DNA from: Stercorarius parasiticus
Taxonomy: Eukaryota > Chordata > Aves > Charadriiformes > Stercorariidae
Reading direction: 5' to 3'
Assembly (NCBI GenBank): GCA_013396915.1
Contig: VWZL01000265.1
Coordinates: 825,163-889,162 of the forward strand
Length of the DNA: 64,000 bases
In this document: positions 1 to 13,900 of the stretch, piece after piece
Position numbering within the stretch: the stretch's first letter is position 1
Layout: each line of letters opens with the position of its first letter
Translations under genes and position numbers: made by a program
The notes under the pieces: generated by a model
The model's database searches: none
What the model saw: only the letters and a program-made list of their open reading frames with translations
What the model was told of the DNA's origin: nothing

Positions 1-189
1 GCCCAGAGAGGTGGTGGAGGCCCCATCCCTGGAGACATTCAAGGCCAGGCTGGATGAGGCTCTGAGCAACCTGATCTCGTTGAAGATGTCCCTGCTTACT
101 GCGGGGGGGTTGGACTAGATGACCTTTAAAGGTCCCTTCCAACCCACACATTCTATGATTCTATGATTCTGTGATTCTATGATTTTATG
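1..189 (+). mobile_element. CR1 LINE, 3' end (truncated by window edge)
   Basis: This is the 3' terminus of a chicken-repeat-1 (CR1) non-LTR retrotransposon. Bases 2-118 read in one frame as the tail of the CR1 ORF2 protein (start PREVVEAPSLETFKARLDEA), closing at a TAG at 116-118. The conserved 3' UTR block AAGGTCCCTTCCAACCC follows, and five tandem octamers of the ATTCTATG type (150-189) form the terminus. CR1 ends in such octamers rather than poly(A), which the reverse transcriptase uses for priming. Orientation is plus. The left boundary is not visible because the window starts inside the element. The subfamily cannot be fixed by eye. It cannot transpose as it stands. Confidence 0.95.
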
Positions 190-2464
190 ACTTCCTTACC
201 TGCTGCTAGACCAGGCTGTAGCATGAGAACAAAACCAAACTCTGTTAAGCATGCGACGTTTTTAAATGCTGATTTTCCAGTTTTAGGAATACCCATCAGG
301 AAAAAAAACAGTACCAAATAAAGAAAGAAAGCATGAGGCAGGGGATTAGTATATGAATATATAAGTAATACAAAGGTAAATATTGCATAATGAGAGAATA
401 AGGTTACATAGTGGCTACCTCTGAGTGAGAAAGAGACAGGTATATATAAGAAACACCTTTTTCCATCAGGAATTGTGGCAGTGTAGTTTGTTGCTTGCAT
501 GTTCTGCCATGAATAGAATACACACATAATTATTTTTAGTAGCACTTGACTTAATAATAGTGGTACATAGAGATTTGGTGCATAACATTTTACAATAAGA
601 TGCCATATGATTTTAAAGTAATGTGATGCCTTCTGCTTCTTGTGCAATGAGCCTTGCTTTGAGAACAGTTGGGAAAATTGTTTCAGCGCACAGTATTTTA
701 CTGTACGTCCCCTACAGCTTATGAATTCAACATGCATTTTTGCAAGCAACATCATCTTAGTTGTAGGACTGACCGTAATAAAAGGTACCTTATTTAAGTG
801 ATAATCTTTTAGGCATCCTAGGCCTCAGTGGACAACAACAACAGAGCCTTTGTAGAGAGCTTTAGGCACTGGACCCAGAACTGCAATTAACTCAGAAAGA
901 CTGCAAAGAAACGGAGGAAGACGAAGGCATGCCAAGGAAATAAGATGTGGATTTTGAATTCTACATCTAAATGGCAAAGTGAGCCTAGATTCCATCATGT
1001 CGTCCTAAGAATCTACCAGGAGCATTTTTGTTCCCCCTGAAATCTTCTGTGAGATTCCCTCTAAATGTTATGTGACCTTGCCAGCTGAGAACAATTGCTC
1101 ACAGTTCCCTCCAACTACAATTATCTTTCATGCAAGAGATTAAGGGAGACATAAGGCACTTTATTGTCTCAAAGGCTAGGACAGTTCCATTTAAAGTAAA
1201 TAGGAAGGCTCCCGGTGCCTTCGGTCACATCCAGTCTGATTCCAGGAGAGCTCTCTCTCCTTCTACTGCTGCTTCTGGTGACTCTTGCTTGTTACTGCTA
1301 CTATGCCTCGAATAGGGGAGAATAAGTGAGCATTTCCCACCCCTTTGTCAATCACAAAATGGAAAGCAACAGCACAGCCTGTGAAATACACCCTCAGGAG
1401 AACATAGGGAAAATGTGGCCATTTAAACTGTATTTATTGTCCTGTGTGACATAATGTCACATGTGTGCACAACAAGCAGCAAAGGAAGGGATTCCTAAAT
1501 GGTTTAGTGAAGAAATCTCCCCACAACTTATTGTAGGCAAAATAGAAGGCAGTTTGAATTCAGTCCCTATTATTTGAACTTAACACTATAAGATTGGTGA
1601 ATAAAAAGAAAAGCTGACCTGCTGCACTGAGATGTGCTACCCTCCTTAAATACCATTTGCTGCACAGCATATGTCTAAACTGCTTGATATGTGCACCAGC
1701 CCAAATTGCCTAGATCCCAGTCCTTCCCTAGCCAAACTGCCATGATGCCTCCCCACGTCATGTGGCAGGTTTTCCTCCCCCAGTAAACAAGGAACTGAGG
1801 AAAGGAGAAGTGTATATACCCCTAAAACCAGGGTGGCATCGGGATACACAACTTGATCTGTGATCTCGGAAGTACTTCCAGGTGCTGCATACTAAACATA
1901 CCCAAAGAGTGCTCTGGCAGAAAGCCTAGATCTCGTGGTATGGAAAAACTGTAATAAGCTGTTGAAGATGCATATATGGAGATTGCATATACAAAATTTT
2001 CTAAAACTTCTTTAACTCAGCTTCTTCCAGAGCATTGGACACCCCATATGTTTTTTCTTAATTGTTCCCTCAAAACAAATTATTGTTAAATCCATACATA
2101 TTTTGCATGCATCCTCATAGGGGAGGAGTAGAACAAGCCCATACACAGCATTTTCAGGTTGAAAGCATCTAACAAGCATCAACTAATTATGCCATTTAGA
2201 ATAAAAAGAAGAGGGACTCATCTGCATAGCTATAGACGAGCTAGTTACCCTTGTCTCCCTTTCAGTCAAATGGCATCTGGGCAATACAGACAAGAGAGTC
2301 TAGGACACTATTCATCTCATCCTAAAGCAGCCACCTGTAGATCAGATGTGTGTAACCTAAAAACACCTTTTTCTCTCTACTGACTGTAAAGTGAGTCTAC
2401 CCTGGCTGCCTTAGCTGTAGGACAATTATCCAAATCTGACTGGGAATAACTTTGTGTCCTATAC

Positions 2465-2494
2465 CAATTATATTCAGATCAATTATATCCAGCT
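2465..2494. repeat. 15-bp imperfect tandem duplication
   Basis: Two adjacent 15-bp units, CAATTATATTCAGAT and CAATTATATCCAGCT, differ at two positions. It looks like a small replication-slippage duplication that has since diverged. No function is indicated. Confidence 0.75.
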
Positions 2495-3686
2495 AAGAAA
2501 GCAATGGTTTCAAGAATTTAAATTTCCTGAAGAAGGAGTAAGAAATTTCAGATGTAAAACACAATATAGCAATATTTGTGAGCAATATCTATCCTTCTCC
2601 TGTTAAATTCAGCAAATGGATTGAATATTTGTTGTTCTTGCTATGATTATTAGTTTCAAAAGACCTGTTCGCTCTACTCTGCAGGGATTTTGTTTCCTGT
2701 TATAAATAATAACCCTAGTATCTTCAGACCAAAATACTGATAACACTAGCTATTTTGACTTCTCATGGAAGGTGATCTGTTTGACAGCAATCTGGTGTTC
2801 AAAACTGATTATCCCTAAATACTTTCAAATTATATCATCATTATTTTATTTTGTGCCATTCCAATACCCTGCATATCTGCTTCTTCTACAATAAATCGTC
2901 TTCAATTGTCAGGAAAAAAAAGTCCTACTTACAAAGAAGAGTCATGAAGAAGCAGCTGACATGTAAGTTAGTCATACTTCCTTGTGGCTTGTCTCCTTAA
3001 AACATACATGGACAATCTGCTCACAAAATCCGCAGACGCACTGTTAATAGTGAGAGACACAAAGCCTACATTTGTTAAACTTTTGGCCAATCTTCTCAAA
3101 GTTTCCAGGTAACAAATATAATAGTCTAAATATTAATGGTTCAGCGACAAAGGAAAAGAAACACCCAAGAAGAGAAAGCCGGTGTCACATAACAATTTGG
3201 TAGCAGATGAGTCAATGAAGCCTGTTTGAGCTAAGGCTGTAGCCAATGCCACAACAAGCAGCAATATTAGCCATATGGGAGTCTGAGATTTGGAAGGATG
3301 GTTGCAAGTACAAACCCACCCCCTCATCTCCTGGCTCCTGAGGGAAAAGGCCATCAAAGCATCTCGATTTCAAATCTCACACAGTCTTAAAGAATATATA
3401 ATTTTTTTTTTCAGTCTTTGTGTATGAGAGTACAGCATTCACACAGTGAGCCCTCTACTCCCCAGGAGCATGGAAGAAAGAATGACTCATGACTCGGATG
3501 CTAATGCTGCCTTGGCAGTGGTAGAGGCTCCCACAGCAAAGCTCAGAGGTGCTCCGTAGTCCTTTAATACAATTTAGGGCAACCAACGGATGTCTTAAAT
3601 TACACAAAGAAGGAGGCATATGAAGTAGCAATGAGCTACTTCTTTGAGCAAGAGCAACGAAGTCTCTATACTGAAAATATGGATAG

Positions 3687-3712
3687 TCGTAAGTCTTCCA
3701 TTCGTAAGTCTT
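3687..3712. repeat. 11-bp direct repeat with 15-bp period
   Basis: TCGTAAGTCTT occurs twice (3687-3697 and 3702-3712), separated by CCAT. It is a local direct repeat and probably a slippage product. Confidence 0.8.
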
Positions 3713-4436
3713 AAGTCCTACTCATTCTAGGCTATCATGAAATCCCACCACGAGGAGACAATTAGCTGGGCTTAGCTCACTATACTTATGTATAGCCGTA
3801 GATAGCCAGATAGATAAACAGTGTAGCAAACATTTTCTATCACACAATGTATTTGTCCATACATGACAGTTTACTTCCATGCCTTTTTCTAATAGGATTA
3901 CAAATGAGAAAAAAGTGTGATCTTGAAGGAGAAACAAGTTTGGCAACAAAAAGAAAAAATGAATAATACTTCTGTTTCTGCTTTTCAGAAGGTTTTGTTT
4001 GAATGCTCTGCTGTGCCCTAAGTGTTGACTCAGCCATGACACTTTTCAGCATCTACCTTCACCCTGAAGCACAGCAAACGCCTATATGGGAAAGTAAAAA
4101 AAGGGTTGCATTGCAGGAGAGTGAGAGGCTCCTATAGTTTGTATATGTGAGTGTAGTTTGAGGAGCTTTATAGCAAATCTGCTCATTTTACAAGGAAAAA
4201 AAAATTGAAACAGGAAAAGAGAGAGAAAATTTGCTTTCAACTTTCAACCTGGCAAACTCAAAATACGAAAGTCAAACTGGGTTTATTCCTTCGTGCACAT
4301 TATTGCTGGTACCTAGGAGCCCAAGACACAGATTATTTTCTCAGTTGTCCTTGAGCAACCCTACTGTCTTCAGAGTACACCTTCAGTGACCTCTGAGCAC
4401 CCCGATTGCCGTCTGCGGATATGCACAATGAGCTGT

Positions 4437-4464
4437 ACATACAGGGAGTGACATACAGGGAGTT
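4437..4464. repeat. 14-bp tandem duplication
   Basis: ACATACAGGGAGTG at 4437-4450 is followed directly by ACATACAGGGAGTT at 4451-4464, with one mismatch at the last base. The near-identity suggests a fairly recent slippage event. Confidence 0.85.
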
Positions 4465-5694
4465 ACCCTACTGATAGTGAACTGGGAGGAATGGGATGTG
4501 GCTCAGTCTCTTGGTCTGTATTGCTCATCAGGGTTAGTAATTTTGAACATCAGTAAAACTATTTTAATCACTAAGGTCATCAGATGTAACTCTGAATGTA
4601 CGCAGTCAGCAAAACTGGGGAAGAACTCGTCATTTTACATCGTCACTTTTCAAAGCAGAGCTATGCCTTTCAAAGTCCCTTGTTTCTTATGCGCATGAAT
4701 CGGCTTCTGCCTTCTCCCACTCCCATTCTGCATAATAAATCTAGATCTTCTCTATGGACTGTAAATAAAATGGCAGCTTCCACTGGGACAAAGAGATTAG
4801 AAGAGTTCAGAAAATGGACAGCTATTTCTAGACCTGTTCTAAAAATTTACTTTCAATAATTTTGGTATGCTGTGCATCATTTTTCTCTCACTATTATTTG
4901 TGCTCAATAACATTTTACTGTTTACTGCAGTTAATATTGTTTGCATTTAATTCACTGAAGAGTTAAATGTTGAGGTGTTTTCAAGTGTGATTAGAAGTCA
5001 TTCTCAACAAGACAAATTCAGAGTCTAATATTGTGACTACAAGAGCATATGAGTAATTTGACAGAATATTTGGAAATATTTTGAAAGATCTGAATATTTG
5101 GGGAAAAGATGAAATTCTATTGAACATAAATTATCACCCTGGAAATGTATATAAATAATGTAAAGATCAGAAATGTGATTACTTATGTGTCTATTTTACT
5201 TTTCCTATCAGGATTAAACATACGACTTCAGCGATCATTCACACAGCACAAAAAATGAATAATCAGAACAACCATATTATGACTAGGAGGTACTCATTGG
5301 CTACTTAGTAAAAAATTACCGTATCTGCAGAAAGCAAAAATAACTCTGATAACAATTTGCCAATCAAAAAAGGAACTGAAACTGCAAACTATTAAATGAG
5401 AAGTAAGTACCTATATGAGATCAAATGTCAAGACAGCACATATGAAAAAGAAAGAATGGGGGAACAAGGGTACCAGGCTTCCAGGTTCATGTATGTAGTA
5501 GCTACAAACGTATCATGTCAGCTGGATCTGACAACTGTTCAAATGATCTAGACTGAGTTAATAATCACAAACATGAATTTGTTATCCATATCTGAAAGAG
5601 AATATCTAACCTTCTAGACATAACCACATTTTATCATCCATTCTGACAGCAGAATTATAATTAATTCACAAAATGCAGATTCAAAGGTGGTGAA

Positions 5695-5734
5695 ATACAT
5701 ACATATATATAGATAGATAGATCTATAGATATAT
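5695..5734. repeat. AT/GATA microsatellite
   Basis: A short compound microsatellite: alternating ATAC/ATAT, then three tandem ATAG/GATA units, an ATCTAT interruption and further GATATA. It is likely to be length-variable. The GATA units also match GATA-factor consensus sites, but that is expected of any such repeat. Confidence 0.85.
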
Positions 5735-8700
5735 GAAAGGCACTCAGAAAAGAAAATATATTCATGCAGTACAACTAACCACTAGCAATAAAAGTCTCCC
5801 AGGAGCTGTGTGTAAATCTCCTCCTTACTGGAAGTCTAAAATAAGAGGAAAGAGAGGGGGAGTGAGTTACCTCTTTTTTCACGCCCTTTCCCAGAACGCC
5901 TGGCAGTGCCCGTAGGGACTCAGAGATGCGGAGGTAGCTGGGACCAGAAGGTGAGACATCCACACAAGGTTCAGCCTCAGTTCTGGAGTTCTGGATGGCA
6001 TTGCATGGCACTGTGCAAAATACCTGCTCCGAATCCCAGGATAGCAGTGCATGAGAAAGTCCTTAGCATCAAAGCTATTTAGGTTATTTCTAGGGAAGTG
6101 ACTGACTGCCTGGGGGGTTGATTCTTGAGTGCATATCTACGCTATAGATCATAATCTCTCTGAACCCACACAGTATAGCATTGCAAATCTGCATGAAATC
6201 AAGTGTGCTTTTGCGGAGTAGCTTTCACTGTACTGGCAAGTTGGTTTGTATCTAGAGATAAAACTTGTGTTAGGGAAAATACCTTCTTTCTTCCAGTTTC
6301 ATTTCCCATGACTACATTGGTTGTCCAATGAAGATGTTGGTGAATACCATGCAGGCATTGCCCTGTTCTAGTAGACTGATACTCAGGCAAGCGTGTCTAG
6401 CCAGACAGTTGAATACAGACTTAATAATAAAATTATTTATATTTACATCAGTCTCTCTCCTAAAAAATTAGATGACAAGCCTCACTTTTGACAGGAATTA
6501 TGAATGTCACTCATGCACAAGAAATAATACGGTGTATTACAGTACCCTCTAGTGACTCCTGCCATAGCTGGATTTCAGCCGACGTTCAGCACATCCCAGG
6601 ATAGATCCCACCATGGCAAAAGCACAACCCCCAGATTTCTCCAGGGTCGCCCTTGAAGGTAGGGAAATCAGTCTGCAGGTTTCTTTCTTAGGTAGAGTAG
6701 AACTGAGTGTTGAGCGTTCATTCATTTCTTGCTTGCTCCAGGGTTTGACTTTCTTAATTCCAAATATCCAGCTTTTAAAATCTATGGGAGCTAGCAGCTA
6801 GACACTCGCTAGTCTTTGATCTCACGTTATGAGCTTCCTACACAGCAGGAAGACGATATTTTTTTCATGTCAAAATCCAGTCATATCTCAGAAGGAAACA
6901 AAAATAAGCTTTTTCTTCTCTGCCCCAGTTTTCATCACAAAACCTTTGGCCCCTGTTGCTTTCATAAGATCTTTCCTCCCTGTCTGACACATGAACTGTG
7001 GGAAATCTTTCCCAAGTGCAATTAAGCCCTTCCCATCAACCCATTCCAAAAGCCACTTTGGATTCAGTGTCCCTCAATTCAAGCACTCCCTTCCCCTCCT
7101 GTGGGGTGTAACTCAGGAGCTGACAAGAAATATTAATATCACCTGAATGGCCTGGCCTTGAAAGGTCATCTTCAAAGGTTTTGTAACTCCCTTCTTGACC
7201 GGTGTTCTACACAGCAGACTGGAAAGAAAAGGAAACTTCAGCTAGCTTTGTTACTTTTAACCGCATTTCTTTGTTGTTCTTGAAAATAGTCAAAGAAATT
7301 TTCTGACTTAGATCACAGGTAACACAAAGAGAATGGTATTAGCAAAGTGAAAGGGTATAAAATCTGTAGGGTTCCATATGTGCTATATATTTTCAATAGT
7401 TGCAAACTCTACCTGTAACAAGATCTAACTGCTTTGCTCTTCAAAGTCACAGACCTAATGCTTTGAAAAAGTTGCCTTTTAGCTAATGGACCATAAAGGC
7501 AGCTACAGTTTAGGCAAGGATGTTTGGAGGGGTGAGGGTGAAGAGGAGCTTTTGGGAGAGAGTTTCAGGCTTCCTTCAGAAACTTTGTAGCTCATGGCTG
7601 AACAGTTGTTTGTGCAGGCGTAGTTGGAAAAATGTGCCGAGCAGGCTGTAGCAGAAGCATAAATGCTTCTGGAATGGATTTATGGACGGATACCTGAGGG
7701 GTCAGCACTACATAATGTGGTATTGAGTTATTTTAATCCTTTACTCTGTCCATTTATGCCTTTGGTCTCATTCCCAGAATGGCTGAGTCACCTTTATGAA
7801 CTTATGACAGAGAAAGACAGCAACTGGGAAGGGAGCAGGATGCCGATGTTTGAACCCTGAGCTAGCTCTGCCGATGGCATGTCCCCACCATTCCCAGAAC
7901 TAGCATGGAAAACTGTCTGACCTGTTTTATTTAGCACTGCAAGCCGCCCCGTAAAAATATTGACACACCACCCTCCAGAGCACAAATCCAGCACCTCCAA
8001 ATTGTCCGAGGCCCCAAATCAGCCGCAGAAGCTGTTCTGAATTTGGGTTTAGGGATGAGCAAAGGATGACAGGCAGCTATCATGACTCAACTTTGATACT
8101 AGGCAAATTGAGTAGTTAAATAATTCACTGTAGTTCAGCCTAGCAATTCAAAATACCGCACACTCCTGATTCCCTGGCAAGCTACTTCATGTAGGGTATG
8201 ATATATTTTTTCAGCAGTTTCAAACTGCCAAAAATGTGGTATTATTTCTCAAACAGGAAACAAATTAATGAAGGATATGAGAGGTAAATGAAAACATGTC
8301 ACAGAATGAAAACATGGTTCAAAAGCTCTTAATAAATTAAAAGTTACAAAAAGCAATTTACGGAGTGTTTTATGTATGTCACTACGATGAGGTTTTATTG
8401 GTGTGATATCATAATTTGGCTGTCTCTGATTCCTTTCTCTTGGCAGCTCTAGCTCCAAAGACATTATGCGCTGATCATGCCAGCTCAGAAAGCTGAGTGC
8501 CAGAGGTCTGCTTTATTTGGGCAGTAATCAACGGGCCTTGTAGGTTTACCTAAGGACTTCCACGTCAATTCTCCATGCACCAGATCTTGGGGTTCTTTCT
8601 TGTTTGACTTTAGTAATTGCTTTTGTGCAGAGAAACTGAGCAAAGTCATCAGGATTCGCCATCCAAGTTGCATGGTTTTCAGTTGGTTTCCAAATTTCCC

Positions 8701-11700
8701 GTGGAAATCTCAGTTTACAAATGTATCCAGATTTTACTTTGAACTTTTTCCCCTCCTCCTGCCCTTAAAGATAAATGAATTCCTAAATATGTTTGTACTT
8801 GCAAATTCATAGATTTATACACTTCATGCCACTTTAATCCCTATTAAACTAATCTGAAGTCATGTCAGGCCAACTATCCACAGTAAAATGGATTAGACAA
8901 GCCGGTTGATCAGATATAGAAATGACTCTGGGCGCTTTTTCTGTCTAGCCTCCATGCACTTAGAGTACTATTTTCATACAAATAATTTTGTTCTCTTTAA
9001 TTCCTTTGTGATTAAGCTAATTCACAAATAACATTGGTTCTTAGAGAATCATTAGTGTAAAGCAGAGCAGACAATGCTTTTAATTAGCACTTTTCATACC
9101 TCCTCTATCCATTTGGTAATAAAATTACTTCTGTATTAATTGATTAGTTATTTTAATTTACACGGCAATAAGTGCTGATATACAGTGGCTATAAAACATC
9201 TTTGTTGAGTAATTTTTAAAGTACAACTGATATTTATTTCCTGGAGAAATGGAAGGTGTTTGTTTAAAAGCTTTGTGATGTATGTTCTGTAGCTCCTGAC
9301 AGCCCTTCTCACCAGAACATAATAGAACTCCAAGTGAATTTTAAGGAACTTAACATGTACAGATTTTTGTATAACTAAAGGAATATATAGGTTCTTTGGA
9401 TGTCTGAAAATTATGTATAAGACCTTGTTGTACAAAGAGAGTCTCAGACTACAAAAGAATGCTTATATACGGAAAACTAAGAGCCATTCTGTGTCGTCAA
9501 TTTTATTTACACTTCTGTTAGTTTTTGACACAAAAAACCAAATTAAAATACTTCAGCTTACTGAAGTGAATAGTCATTTTAAGTGGTTGTTGGAAAACCA
9601 GTTTCCCGTACATTTTTTAAATAGAACAAATCAACATTTGGAATAACAGATTAATGTTATTAAATTAGACACAAAATCTCTGTTCAGGTGGCTGAGTCAA
9701 CATGGATACTTCTAAAGTCTTGCTTTCCACATTTCACTTTGAGAACAACGGCCTGACTTCTCAGCTACACTAAGTTCTTCATATTGAAAGATAGAAATGG
9801 AAAGGGGGTTTAGATTGATCAATTATAAATCACTTCACTCAAATGCCCCCTGTACTGCTTGGGGGACATAACACAGTTTTGCTGCAGATATTGATCTACC
9901 TCCTTTGCCTTTCCTCTTCAGAAGGGAAGTTGCTGGCCACATTGCCCCATTGCAAGCCCTTTTGCAGCAAGGCAGCTGACTGACCCAGTGGCCTCCATGC
10001 CCACCCCTAACCACTTACCCCTGTCCCTGGGAATGCCTGCTCCCTCCAGCAGGAACGGGGCTTTCACACTCGCCTCGCTTCCAACGTATCATGCCATGGT
10101 CAGAAAATCAGTGGGAGATATTCTGTCCTTCTCCTCATCAGCTGTAAAGCTTGTAACATGGTACCTGATCCTGTCTTACAGTTGTGAGTAAGGGTGGAAA
10201 ATGAAAGAGTTCAGTTTTCTTCTCAAATTGCTGGTATACGGTGACACTGCCTTGTTGTCAGGCCATTCTTTGGTCCAAAAAGAGAAGAGCTGAGTGAAAA
10301 TGAAAACAAAAATGAAATCTCCCAATAGGAGTTTAGAGCAAAGTGTCTGATACTCAAAAATGACAAATTTTGAGCTCAGACTTGCAGCCTGATTTAAACA
10401 AGCTTACCACACTTGATCATACCTGTTCATATCAGACGTCTTTTCTGAACGCATCTCCAGCAACACACAAGAACAAGTTAACTAAGAAAAGGCAAGGAGT
10501 AGCGAAATAATCTCCAATGCTATCTCCCGTCCCATGGAAAAGCATAGGGAAAGGGCAGAGTAGTTAACATTTGGGGGAAACAATGACATTTACTACTCTA
10601 CAATCCCATTTTCCTTATCAATTGATGAAGCGTCAATCATTAAGAAATTTCTGGTCAGATATGTGTTTCCAGCTGAATCTATTTGGTTTATTTGTTTCTC
10701 AAAAAGAGGCCAGGAAAAAAAAAATACCACAACTAAAACCAACCTCATTGAGGCATTTATTTTCACTAGTTACAGCACTTTGACACAGAAAAATCATTAA
10801 GTGAATGTCACCCATTCTGCTCATTGAATGAGGCCAACATCCTCTGGGAAGAAAAAGGGAAAATAACATGCAATCATGTGGTCACAGGCTGCCTATTTGG
10901 GGCATTTTGCAACTCTAGAATATTTGATTTTTGAAGACTTACCAGTCCCTTAAGATAGTTTTTGCATGCCATGTTTATAACTCTGCTTTGTCCATCTTCT
11001 TCCTTTCCCCCAGCTTTTGCCTCTCTTAGCAGTTGCTTTAAATTTGTCACAGGACTGAAATATTTTAGGGCAGGAGATGTATCTATCTGAAAGTCTAGAT
11101 GACAACCAGCATATAAACAGTATCACAACCTGAGTTATCACTTTAAGCCATAAAAGGGCATTATGTTAGGAAGGTACACTCTTAAGAAAAATGTTATTAT
11201 GGTGTTGAAGGTCTTAGCATTCATGAAAAAGAAAAATGTTTCCAAAAAGCTGATCTTATGGCTGAGTACTTGCTAGCTATTTTTTGGATTTTCTGTATTT
11301 GGCAAAAGAAAATTAAAAATGTAATTCCTTCCATTCCATTTGGCATTGCTGGTGTAACTTGTCCTAAAGAAGTCAGGAAGGAAACAAACTCTCAAAAATA
11401 AGGAAGAGTCAGACCAAACTTTTCTGGAGTATATAAGTGGTAACAGTATCCAGCATCTCCAGTCCATTGCACTTGGGAAGCTTATATTAGGTATATGCGA
11501 AGTATAGAATATGCCGCGAGTATGTCTAGTTACTGTCAAGGTGAGCTTTGCACTGAGCCTTCATGAAAGTTTTAACCCAAACAATGATAATCAACAGAGA
11601 TAGTGACAAATGGAAAGGAAGTGGGGAAGAATAGTGACATTTGGTGCTGAACCATATGTGCGTGGTTTGAAAGACATGACTGAATTGTTTTTGGTGCTCT

Positions 11701-12210
11701 ATTATTCTGACATTTAGAATGAGGCAAGTTTCCATTTCCATTAATGTACTGCCAACTCAAAGGGGAACTGTCGCAAATTTGAGACTAAAGAAAGCTGTTC
11801 CTCAAACTTCTCTTGAGCTTAATCAATGCCCTCGCTAAGCAACAGAGTAATGTCACAATGTAGAATCTAAATTATTATTATGCTTTCTGCTTGTTGAATG
11901 CGAGAACATGTTTTATACCTCATGATGATATGGGATAAGTTACTTCAACAAAAGACCATGAATTTATATATGAATGGAGACCAACCAATGTGAAGGAACC
12001 CCGTTGATCAGAATTTTCTGATTGTTAGCCTGGCAAACATAGCCATCACCCTAGGTGGAGGAAGCTCAGGTGAAAGAACCAGAAAGCTTGAAGTCTTTTC
12101 AAATTGTGGCTGAAACCAAAAACTGTTTGGAGAAAAAGCACAATGATCATCAGTTTCCTTTATTCTTTTTGTAGATCACTGCCTATCTTTACCAAAAGAT
12201 TAAAAATACT
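5735..12210. other. Unique non-coding sequence
   Basis: I see no gene. Open frames are at most 95 codons with no recognisable motif. Two non-coding points are worth noting: a CTCF-like core on the minus strand at 6542-6555, and a segment at about 8985-9160 with a high local density of TAAT/ATTA cores (described under findings). A moderately GC-richer patch lies near 9890-10100. No transposon terminus or RNA gene was seen. Confidence 0.6.
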
Positions 12211-12246
12211 GAGGGAGAAAGAGAAGAGAGAGAGAGAGGGAAGAAG
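12211..12246 (+). repeat. Pure purine (GA-rich) tract, 36 nt
   Basis: An uninterrupted run of 36 purines, containing a (GA)n core, on the plus strand. Tracts of this kind can adopt triplex (H-DNA) structures and are mutable. It is a simple repeat with no associated gene. Confidence 0.85.
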
Positions 12247-13900
12247 CTGGAGGTGATTCAGGATCCATCTAGGAGACTCTGGACTCACAGATTCATCCCT
12301 CTTTGAAACAGCTCCTGGATGCTGAAGTTTCCAGCTGAAAGCCACTGTTTAGCTGCTTTACAAACAATTTGAATTCAAAGGACTCCACTGACCTTGTACG
12401 ATGATAGATGCACACAATGTTAGGGACATCACTCAGAGATCAAAATTGAAGGGATGATTTTTCTCAAAATCATCGATGCGAGTTTTCTTCACTAATTAGA
12501 TTTCCCCCTTGTGACTACTTAATCTCTGAAGCTTTTGTGGTAGTGGCTCAATTTCATTCTCTCCAGGAGACAGTGACTGTTCTTCAGTAATGGAAAGAAT
12601 CCTTTGTAGGCCACACAGCCACACAAAGGCCATGTATCAGCTCATTGCCATAATGATTGTATGTGAAGTTATTATTTGTTTGTTTGGGGTTTGGTTTTTT
12701 TTTTTGTTTAATCTGGCAGCAGTTTAAGAAAGTCCCCAGGTGATGAACCCCAGTTTTTATGTCATTTCCTTTCCCTAGCAGACACGGAGCTCAGTGTTTG
12801 CTGTTTCACCTAGGAATAGCACCAAGGTAATAATCGAGGTAACGCACCGAGCCCTGTGCCCTGTTATCCCACTGAAGAGGGCTGAATCACAACCCTGGGC
12901 TGACCCCCCTTCCCAGCTCCTCTCACCGCCCATTCCTGGAACACTCCCCAGACCCCTCAGAAATTAATTTCCTTGTATGAGTCACAAATTCCCTTATGAC
13001 CATACAGGCCCCTGGTGCCATTATGTGCATTTTCTCTTTTTTGTTTGGACCGACTTCCTCACTTTTTATCAACTTGAATTTCGTTGTGGTATTTTTCCGT
13101 TCTGCTAGCACAAAAAAGATGAGGAAATATATAAGAATGAGCACATTATGTATATACCTTGACTTTATATAAATGAATTTATTGCCAGAAAATGTGCCAG
13201 GACTGGCAGCCATGGCACCCGAAACCCTTCATTCACCCACAGACCATGCATTATAAAGATTATATGCTCTGTAATAAAGAAGTGCGAGATCCCTCTAGTC
13301 ACCTCTCCAATTGGTCTCAAGATTTGGCTTTTGGTGAAGAAAAGGATCATACCATGAATAAGAGCTAAGAATAACCAGTAGAAACGCCAAGGGAGAGAGG
13401 CACAGTTTGAGTACAAATCACAGAATTTACCTTACGAAGAATACAAGCACAATCCCTAGAAGTGCTGGAGATATGTGAACTGAACATTGAATTCATCTCT
13501 CTTTAAACATTGGGTAAAATACAAATAATGACTAAAGCAATCTCATGTGAAATGGGAAAATAAATGAAACCTAGAAAGCAGAAAAAAATAACAAACAAAG
13601 ACAGACAATCTACTGGTCTGTCTGCCATGATCGCTAACAAAAATAATGATGCCTTCTGAGGAAATAGGCAAAAACTCCCATGCCATCTGACATAAGAAGC
13701 TGAGAAACTATCCACTGGAGCAGTTTCTCATAGTTATCATTCTGCTCTGCATTTCGCTTGCTGCCATTTAGTCCACAGAAACCACCCACTGAACATTTGC
13801 CTTTGAAGTGCACCACCTTCTCCTATGTAGCATGAGTGACTTCTTGGGCCTCTCTCAATTCGCCACAGACAGCTTCTGAAATCTCCAAGTCGTGAGTTTC
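12247..13900. other. Unique non-coding sequence
   Basis: No gene or transposon terminus is recognised. The longest open frame is 96 codons, with no domain. A T-run interrupts the sequence near 12,690. Confidence 0.55.

Larger units (their letters stand above)
190..5694. other. Unique AT-rich non-coding sequence
   Basis: I recognise no gene here. The longest open frame is 192 codons on the minus strand (177-755). It overlaps the octamer tail of the preceding CR1, has no recognisable domain and is rich in hydrophobic and aromatic residues, as random translation of AT-rich DNA tends to be. Other frames are at most 106 codons. Small tandem duplications at 2465-2494, 3687-3712 and 4437-4464 are listed separately. 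No tRNA, structured RNA or further transposon end was seen. Confidence 0.6.
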
